Source: Bretschneidera sinensis
Lineage: Eukaryota; Streptophyta; Magnoliopsida; Brassicales; Akaniaceae
Assembly (NCBI GenBank): GCA_023935145.1
Contig: CM043698.1
Span: forward strand, 86,679,501 to 86,743,500
DNA: 64,000 nucleotides
Direction of reading: 5' to 3'
Shown: in pieces, positions 35,156 to 45,300 of the stretch
How positions within the stretch are numbered: the first letter of the stretch is position 1
Layout of the letters: each line of letters starts with the position of its first letter
Notes under the pieces: model-generated
Databases searched by the model: none
What the model was told of the DNA's origin: nothing
What the model saw: the letters and a program-made list of their open reading frames with translations, nothing else
Made by a program: the position numbers and the translations under genes

Positions 35156-36307
35156 ATTGAAATTAAACAATGAAAACAAAATTTCTTACTCCATAATTCA
35201 TGTAAGTTTTGCACCCATAGAACCTCTTCCTTGGGTTTGAATCAAACTAAGAAGTCCTCAGTTGAACCCGTAGGTTGTAATGGCATGAAGGAGTATAATT
35301 GACGATCCATTGTGATATCGTGCTCGATTGGGCGTTATTCAACGAAGATGACAAAGCTTACGTCGTGATTCGGTGTAGGTTGCATTCACTGAAGACGTGA
35401 ACGAGATGAGTTTTTTGGGTTGTAATCACATGAAGATAGAGATGAAGAAAATTTGAATTATTAAGTTTTCAATATGAAATTTGAGAGAGATTATTGTAGA
35501 TTTGGGTTCAGGTTTGGAGTTTTTATCGATTTGGCCTTAAGAAAGAATGTTTCATGTAAAATAGCCATGATACTTCTTTCTACAAACTCTAACACTGATC
35601 TTTTAGGCACCACCTCAACAATTTTGGCAATCAAATTCAAATCAAGATCAGAAATCAAAAATTTGAGAGTTTTATGACTCAATGCAACATTTTGAAGACT
35701 GAGGATAAAAATAGAAATATGTGGTATAGTTTAAGGACCAAAAATGGGTTTTACCAACGAAAATATGTTTGAGTATTATAAAGCAACAAACTATTCATCC
35801 CTGTGAAAGTCAAATGTGACAGTGTAATCGTGTAAAAAGTTAAATACTCTGACGTGGTCAAACATTCCTTAATATCCGTTCATTCTTTGGACAAAAATTT
35901 TTGGTTGGCTCGGGTCTAAACCCGATGGTTTAGAGGGTTTAGACCAGCTGAAAATTTCACTGATAATCTTAAAGAGCTTTATTGATAACGCTAATATAAG
36001 TGTGAGACCCAAAAATTAACATTATTAATAAAATTTCTAAGATACCAATAAAGTTTTCAGCTAAAATAAACAATTTGGTTTTGACTAAGAAATCCCCTCC
36101 TTTATATGGGCGTGAACAGTGTAGCACCCGCCACATCAGAATCCAGTTCGGGTCAACCCGACCCTAACCGATATGCTCAACGTAGTGCAAGCCATTGAAA
36201 CAGAAATCCAAAAGAAGAAATCTGCAACAGACACCGATCCAATCACCATGAAAAAGAAACCATAGAGATAAATCACAAATAGATAGATACAGAGATCTGA
36301 CAGAAAC

Positions 36308-39300
36308 ATGGGAGAAGGAGAAACCCTTGAAGAACATCGAAGCTCTATTGCGGCTGCTCTCATCTTTTTTATTGTTATCGTTTTCGAGTTCATCTCCGGC
36401 TGGCTCGAGCAACTGAAGAAGGTAATTTGGCCACGTTTATTATCACATTAGTAAATGATTTTTAGCTAATTAATATTCGATTGTGCTTAGCTCTATGTTT
36501 TGATTTTTGATTTGTTATCATCATTTATTTCGATTTGTGATTCGATCTCTTGCTCTCTCTCTTCTCAGAGAGGATCCAACAACGGATTGGAAATGCAGTT
36601 GCGTGCAGAAATAAAACAACTATTGAAAGAGGCGAGTTCCTTTTCACAGTGAGTGATTCTGTTGATTTAATTTGATGTTTCCTTCACTAGATTGATGCAT
36701 AATACAGTAATTTGGGTTATTTCTTAGGGATTTCAAATTAAAGAATTCCTAATTCAATCAGGCGTTAACGCTTCTGTTTGGATATCGTAATATATACACA
36801 ATGCATGCTTGTCTAATCTTTAGTGACGGGTAATACATTTATGCTAAGGAGTACTGATCTTGTTGCTATATGACTGGTTATATTATGATTTGTTTCTCTG
36901 TTGGTGGTAGGCCATCGACATTTGCACAAGCCGCAAAACTCAGAAGGTTGGCTGCTGCTAAGGAGAAAGAATTTGCAAACTGTGAGTCTATTTGCAGTTG
37001 CAGTCATTTTCTAATGTTCCAAGGAATGGATTAATAAATATGTACATAAACTAATATGAGCCTGATTTGTTGGACAATCTGCTTGGTTGTTTTGGCTTTC
37101 ATGGCAAAGTATGAACAATTAATGATAGATAGGAACGTTTGTTATGACCATGGGAATAAATTTAGTGTTTAGCTTTGTGATGATTAGGTTTTAAAGTGTA
37201 TTTGTCAAAACCACTATTACTGTTAAGGTGAACTTGATAAGCAAGGGAAGTGAGGATTTCGATAAATTTTTCGGGCTTTCTTTTCTGAGTTTGTTGTTTC
37301 AAATGACTTGTTCTGAAGCAAGCTTTAGTTATGGAACTAATGTTTGAGGAGAGCCCATTGCTTGGGAGCACTGTAAAGTGTGAACCAAAGGATATTTGAG
37401 AATATTCATTCATATTTTTTTGTGCTTAATTCAGCATGCTTTATTTAGTCGTCTGACAATGGATATTAAAATTTAATGTTGCAATCAGTGGGTGTTACAG
37501 CTCATGAAAATAAGCCCAACTTTAGTTGATATGCTCTCATTGTTATGTTTTTTGGCTGCTTTATCCCTTTTTTTTTTAACTAGTTGGTTGTGTTTGTTTC
37601 CCCATATTGATGGAAGCCTCTAACAATTTACTGGACATCCAGGTCAGAAACAACATAGCAAAGAGATCAGACTGTCTTATGATTTGTTTATGAAAGTTCT
37701 GTTTGTGTCAAAGGTGGTTATGCTTATATTGAAGCTTTTTTGGCGTTTATTTGGATTTGTATCCTTCATGAAATCCTAAGATATTCTTCACTTGGTTGTG
37801 TATAGGTTATAACATATTTTGTGTTGATTTGCTGGTTTTGGAGGGCTCCTGTTGCTGCCATATCTGAGCAACTTGTGCAACCCTTTGGTAATGCATACTT
37901 GTCATTGAAGCTTTTATTTAGTTAGGATTTGTATTTTTATTTTTCCATGTATGTCTGTGCGATGGGGTACTCAAGGAAAAATAGAGTTAGTTTTAATTTA
38001 GGGTATGAGGGAATTTTTAATCATAAAATATTATGGGTATTTTGAGTTTTAAGAATTATTAGATCGTTTCCTTATTTAAGTTTAGTATTTAATTAGTACT
38101 TAATTTCTTTATTTAAAGTATTCCTTATTAGAGTAGGACTAGGATTTCTAAGATATCTATATAACAGAGATCCCTATTTTAATTTTCAATTAGCTTACGA
38201 CGAATAAAATTGAGTAATATTGAAATTCTCTCCAATCCCCATGGTAGCCTAGTTTCTCTCCAATCCCCATGGTAGCCTAGTTTCTCTTCCTATCCCCAAG
38301 ATTAGGGGTGGACTCGAGCCGAGCCGAGCCCGAATACTAAGATATTCGAGCTTGGTTCAACTTAAAATCAACAGGCTCAAGCTCAAGCTTAAAAATTGGG
38401 CTCGAGTTTAAGTTCGATAAATTTTCTGATGGCTCAAGCTCGATAACAAACAAGCTTATTCGAGCTCAAACTCTAGTCTTGGATTGTCCACTCGAGCTTG
38501 AGCCTGGACTCTAATTTTAATAAATTAAAATATTAATATTAATATAAATATTGGCTCGAGCTTGATAATACCTTATCGAACTGTTCGAGAGCCTTTTGAG
38601 CCAAACCTTAAGGTATTCGAGCTCAACTCGATAAGTTAATCAAATCTAATTTTCAAGCTCGAGCTTGATCAAGCCGAGCTTTGACCGACATCGAGCTCGA
38701 ATAGCTCGATTCGAGTCCACCCCTACCCAGGATGACCTGGTTTCTATCTTCTTTTTGTTCTTGTTCTACATCAGTTTGGTATCAAAGCTAGAACAAACCC
38801 TAGACTCAAATCACCATACATCCACCAAGCTAGAACAAACCCTTGACCCAAATCACCGTACATCCACTAAACAAATCCTAGACCCAAATCAGTTAAAAAA
38901 GAAAATTGCGCAGCAACATAGTCACTAAACAAAAGGAGAAGAAGAGAAACAATTTTCTCTTCGTTTGTGAACTTCCAACTACCTTCTAACTGCACCGCCG
39001 CCACCATCAGCATCAGGAGGTTCTCTCGACCAAAACCTCAACTTTTTTGCCTTTTTCACTACTGCGCTGCCTACATGCACCGCTTTCCTTGTCGGAATAT
39101 TCACCACCAGCATCCAGACACACCATCTGGATCTGACACCCCTGATCTACGCATCCCCACTACCCACGTGCCCATATATGTTCGGAAAACGTATGAAAAT
39201 CCTCGCAAACAACCACCACCTTATCCCTTCGATCTGCAATTCCCGTTGATTTTCACTCCGATCCGCCACCACCATCGTGGTCGTCGGCCTTAGGCGACTC

Positions 39301-42300
39301 GAACCCAAGAATTCTAGCTCCTTACAACGCCTTGTTCGCCACCGTCCCTGGATCGTCATCGAATGCCCACAGAGTTGCACTTGAATTCTTGTCTAGTTCT
39401 TTTGGCCTCTGTTTGACCAGAGGGAGTTTGATAGAGATCAAGACAGAGTGAACATAAGGCTAGGCAGTGAAACAAAGAGGGTAGCAAGACACCAATAAGA
39501 AGATATAACCAAGGATTGGGAAGAAGTAGAGGAGAACAGCACAGCAGGAGAAGGGAAGGCTAACAACAATGTCTCAACCCTTAGAAGACCACCTGCATAG
39601 ACCAAGGCCTATATTCTCTAAAGCTTTACCAAGCTGGAGAGATTAGTTACTAAGTAGTTAAGGTAGTTACAAAGCTGTTAGGAGTTTGTTAGTAGTTGTA
39701 ACTAACCTAAATGTAAAGACTAATCTGTATAGAGATAGGCTGCAACTATAGAGAACAACCATTGAAATAAGAAAATCAGAAGCTTCAAAAGAAATACTTG
39801 GGAGCTCTCACTTGCTCGAAATAGTGAAACATTTCTCATCTTTTTTTGTTCTTTTTTCGTAACCTTTTCTGTCCTCTAATCCCTCTCCTAACATTGGTGC
39901 TTTCATTTTCCTTCTTTCACAAGTTTTCATTCCTCCTTTATCTTCTTTCTAAAGTCCAGTACAGTTCTAAAATCTTCCAGCAACCACAACACTCATAGCA
40001 ATGACAGAGGGAACAAGAATTAACAAACTGGATGAGAATGTCAAGACTCTCCAGAACTTCCAAACAACTTAATATCAAGAACTTTCTGAATTCAAGAAGA
40101 ATACAGAACAACAGTTTGCAGAGATCAATCAAACCTTGAAGAAACTTATGGTTTCAATTGAGAATCTTCAACCCCAACATCACTTCCAGAACCAGCAACC
40201 ATCTCATTCAGGACATGGGGATGCCAATCATGCTTACATGCAAGAAAGTGTATCTTTTGCCCCAAGTACTCAAAATTTATGATTGGAGTTTCCAAGATTT
40301 AATGGTTCAGATGTCTAGGGATGGGTGTTTAAAGCAAAACAAGGAATTTCACTACCTTAGGACTGTTATAGTTACGACCGCCGTTCACGGGGCTTCGGCC
40401 GCCAGCTCCCGTCATCAGGTCACCATCTTCCTTGACCTTCCGGCACTGGGTGTCAGCCCCATACATGGGTCTTACAACTTTGCAGAGACCTGCGTTTTTT
40501 TGGTGAACAGTCGCCCGGGCCTGGTCACTGCGACCTACTTTGAGTACCACAATACTCCTTTTGATCAAAGGATTATTATCTCATATTTTCACATGGAGGG
40601 ACCTGCTTTAGCTTGATATCAATGGATACATGCTGGAGGGTTCCTTCAATCTTGGCCAACATTTCTGGAAGCAATCAAAGTAAGGTTTGGACCACCAACT
40701 TATGAAGATCCACAAGGGGCATTTGCCAAGTTGCAACAAGTTTCTTCTAATGCTGATTATCAATCACAGTTTGAAGCACTAGCTACAAGAGTACATGGGT
40801 TGTTTGAGTCTTTCTTGGTTAGCCTCTTCATTTTGGGCCTTAAACCTGAATTAAAGAGAGAGCTCTTGCTGGCTCAACCATCTTTTGTAATCTAGGTTAT
40901 GGCTATTGCAAGACTATAGGAAGGAAAGTACAATGACATCAAGCAAGTTTTGAAACCTCCATGGTACACTACACCCTCCTCTAGCTGGAACCAAGGTACA
41001 TTCAACTCATCTTTGTCAATTCGTAAACCATATTATGTATCTACTAGTGCTACCACATATGGCCCCCCAAAGCTTCTTATTGAATGTTAGAAGGGAAAAA
41101 GGTCTTTGTTACACTTGCAATGAAAATATAACCCTGGCCATATATGTAAAGGCAAGATTTGGGTACTTATGGGAGACCAAGAAGAGGAAATATGTACTAT
41201 TACTACCCAAGAAGGCCACACTTCCACCCACTTAGAAGGAGAAGAACCTCAGTTGTTATCTGAAATTAGCCTGAATGCCTTAGCTGGACAACTCAGTCCT
41301 AGAACTCTTGGGCTAAGTGGTTTTCATGAGAAGTTCAAAGTACAGATTTTAATTGATAGTTGGAGTACTCATAACTTCATCTAGGACGGAGTAGCAACAA
41401 GGTTAGGCTTAGACATTTCACCCTCTAAAATGTTTAGAGTTTATGTGGGGAATGGAGACTACTTGGCTTGTGATAAGATTTGTCATTCAGTTTCTCTTAC
41501 TCTACAGCAGCATGTTTTTGTTATAGATTTGTTTGTTCTTCCCATTCAAGGAGCAGACATTGTATTGGGAATTCAATGGTTGGAGAAATTGGGTCCTATT
41601 CTCACTAATTACAGGGATCGCACTATGGAATTGAACTGGCAAGGAAAGAAAGTCCAACTGCACGGTGAATCCCACCTCCATTCTACACCATTATCTCCCA
41701 AACAACTAAAGAAACTTGCAACATATGAAGGCATTATATCCTATTTTCATTTGAAAATTGAAGAAAAGTACCACACTCCAGAAAAATCCCACATACCTCA
41801 AAAGATTGCAGACATACTTAAACAATTCCAAACTGTTTTTCAAGAACCTTCCGAATTACCTCCTTCTAGACCCGTAAATCATCAAATCCATCTCATACCT
41901 GGGAGTAAACCTGTCAATGTCAATCCTTACAGGTACCCTCACTTTCAGAAAGGTGAAATAGAGAAACTGGTCCAAGAAATGTTGACAGCAGGGATCATTA
42001 GAGCCCGCCAAAGTCCCTTCTCCTCACCAGTGCTGCTAGTAAAAAAGAATGATGGATCCTGGAGATTTTGCTTTCACTATAGAGCCCTTAATGCAGTAAC
42101 TGTCAAGGACAGATTTCCCATTCCAACAATAGATGAATTACTGGATGAGTTGCATGGAGCAAAGGTGTTTGGCTTGACCAATGCCCCTTCCACCATTCAG
42201 GCAACAATGAACATGATCTTCAAGCCATTTCTAAGCCATTTTGTGACAGTATTCTTTGATGACATGCTGGTCTACAACACTTCCTTAGAAGACCATGCAC

Positions 42301-45300
42301 ACCATTTGACACAAGTGATCATCAACTGTATGCAAAGATGAGCAAATGTGAGTATTGTCAATTGAGTATTGAGTACCTAGGCCACATGGTCTCAGCTCAG
42401 GGTGTTCAACCTGATCAGAGGAAGATTCAGTCGATGCTAACTTGGCCAACACCACTTAATCTCAAACAGCTATGAGGATTCCTAGGCCTTGCTGGCTATT
42501 ACAGAAAGTTTGTGAAGCATTATGCTATCATTGCTGCTGCTCTAACTAACCTCTTACTCATTTGGATGAAGCAGCTCTACTAGCTTTCACTCACCTCAAA
42601 ACAGCTATGACACAAGTACCTGTCTTGGGCTTGCCTTATTTCACAAAAACCTTTGAAGTGGAGACAGATGCTTCAAATGTAGGCATTGGAGCTGTTCTGA
42701 CTCAAGAGGGGCATCCACGGGCTTTCTTCAGTAAGAAGATGGGTCCTAGGATGAGGTCATCTTCTACCTATGTCAAGGAACTATATGCAGTGACTCAAGC
42801 AGTTATGAAATGGAGACTATACCTTTTAGGAAGGAAGTTCATCATCAAAACAGACCACAAGAGCTTGAAGAACTTGATGAACTAGGTAATCCAAACACAG
42901 CAACATCTCTACTTAAGTAAACTGCTTGGATTTGATTATGTCACTGTCTATAGACCTGGAAAGGACAATGACGTTGCTGATGCACTATCTAGACTTCCAG
43001 AAAATAATATAGACTTACCTATGGCTTTTGAAGTAGTTGCTGCAGGAGGCTTATTGTCTATATCCAAACCCACATGTGACATTGTTGCCCAATTACAAGT
43101 AGAGAATACTTTTGATCCAGAATTAGTTGCTCTACCTCAAAGCATCCAGGCGGACCCCTCTTCACATCCAGATTACACCATCAAAGATGGGTTACTATAC
43201 TTTCAAAATAAACTCATAGTAGGATCCCAATCTATGTTAAGGAACATACTCATCAATGAGTTCCACTCTTCTCCAATGGGAGGACATTCTAGAGTTTTGA
43301 GGACATACTTAAGGCTATCAGCTGTTTTTTCCTGGCCTAAGATGAAGAAATAAGTACAGTAATTTGCTAAGACTTGCCTTGCCAATCCATCAGGTATCCT
43401 ACTACAAAAGTTGCAGGACTACTACAACCACTCCCTATTCCAGATCAGATATGGGAGGAAGTCTCCATGGATTTTATCACTAGTCTTCCACTAACTAAGG
43501 GCTATGTTGTACTAAAGGCCAACTTCACTGCAATCACTGTGGCTCAGTTATTCACTGAGATAGTCATCAAACATCATGAATTTCCTAAATCCCTAGTCTC
43601 TGATAGAGACTCCATCTTTCTTAGCAACTTCTGGAAGCAGTTGTTCATCCTTAGTGGTACTACACTTAACATGAGCTCAATCTATCATCCTAAATCTGAT
43701 GGACAAACTGAAGTCCTTAACATGTGTTTGGAACAATACCTCAGTGCTTTTGTACATGACCAACCCAAGTTTTGGGCAAGTTACTTACCTTGGGCAGAGT
43801 TTTGGTACGTTACTAGTTACCAATCATCTGCTGGCATGACCCCATTCAACACTGAATATGACAGAGAGCCTCCTACTATTCCAGGGTATGTTACATCTTC
43901 CTCAAATTTGGATGCAGTATAGCACCAATTATTGACAAGAACTGAGCTGTTACAACAGCTAAAGACCAACCTTGCTCAAGTTCAGTCCAGAATGAAGTCT
44001 CAAGCTGATAAGCACAAGGACTTGACATTCCAAGAAGAGGATTGGGTCTTGGTCAAACTTCAGCCCTACAGATAAACCTATGTAGCATTCAGAGCAAACA
44101 ATAAGTTGAGTAAGAGATTCTTTGGTCCTTTTCAGAAGATTGGAACAGTAGCCTACAAGCTACACACCAGATGGAAGCAGGATTCATCCTGTATTCCATG
44201 TGTCCTTGTTAAAACCCTTCACTGGCTCCACTCCATATGCCAATGCTATTCCTTTACCTCCTGTGAGCTTTAACAACCAGCGTGTGGTCTTACCTCTAGT
44301 TGTGCTAGGTGAAAGAAAGATTATATTAAAAGGTAAACTTATTCTTCAAGTACTGGTTCAGTGGGAAGGTTTACCACCTGAAGATACTTCTTGGGAAAAT
44401 TTCCATGATTAGTTGAATACTTATCCAGCCTTGAACCTTGAGGACAAGGTTCATTTTGATGGGGACAGAAATGATAGAGATTAAGAAAGAGTGATCATAA
44501 GGCTGGACAGTGAAGCAAAGAGAGTAGCAAGACAACTAGTAGAAGATATAACCAAGGATTGTGAAGAAGTAGAGGAGAACAACACATCAGGATAAGGGAA
44601 GGCTAACAACAATGTCTCAACCCTTAGAAGGAGTGTGCGAGCTAGAAGTCCTCCTGCATGGACCAAGGACTATATTCTCTAAAGCTTTACAAGCTTATAT
44701 CAGCTGGAGAGATTAGTTACTAAGTAGTTAAGGTAGTTACAAAGCTGTTAGGAGTTTGTTAGTAGTTGTAACTAACCTAAATGTAAATAATCTGTATAGC
44801 TCTATTAATAGGCTGCAACTATAGAGAACAACCATTGGAATAAGAAAATCAGAAGCATTTCTTCAAAAGAAATACTTGGGAGCTCTCACTTGCTCAAAAT
44901 AGTGAAACCTTTCTCATCTTTTTTTCTTCTTTTTCTTAACCTTCTTTTTTGTCCTCTAATCCCTCTCCTAACAGAGTTTTAGTTGATTTTGTTTATTTAT
45001 CTATATTTTTTAAGGAAAAAAAGAAAAAAAAATGTAGAAAAAAAAGAAAAAATATAACGTATTTCCTTTTTCATGATTTATTTCTTTGTGGATGAAGTTT
45101 TAGTTGTTGATAAGCTTTTCAGGCATTCACATATTGATGTGAAAATTGCGTTTGCCCCTTGCATCAGTGAGATAACAAGAATAACTGCATCATACATCCC
45201 TTATGATGATGAACAAATGAAAGAGGTCTTTCACATGATTGTGTCCTCGTTTGAAAATCTAGTTGACAAGTCTAGTCAGTCACATGTTAAGAGGATCTCA

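Larger units (their letters stand above)
32697..36307. other. Intergenic DNA before GET1
   Basis: AT-rich DNA with no intact gene. It contains a coding-like fragment (33337-33566) and a likely LTR with priming site (34725-35155). A possible TATA box (TTTATAT, about 36090) lies some 215 bp before the GET1 start codon. Confidence 0.6.
39429..44973 (+). mobile_element. Reina-like chromovirus (Ty3) nested in the PDS5-carrying element
   Basis: LTRs are 39429-39893 and 44472-44973, with perfect GAGTT target copies (39424-39428 and 44974-44978). The site TTGGTGCTTTCATT follows the first LTR and the purine tract GGGGACAGAAA precedes the second. Order is gag, protease, RT, RNase H, integrase, chromodomain, in about 5.5 kb. 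Compact size, short LTRs and chromodomain fit the Reina clade (inference). The copy is non-functional: stops, an RT deletion, an integrase deletion, and an rRNA insertion in gag. Confidence 0.92.

Noticed and set aside
36136..36412. Minus-strand frames opposite GET1 exon 1
   Set aside because: They are antisense shadows of exon 1 and the leader. The plus-strand gene model is spliced and family-supported.
40338..40541. A functional ribosomal RNA gene
   Set aside because: Only about 200 bp, with substitutions and indels, embedded in a retroelement gag. No rRNA operon context.
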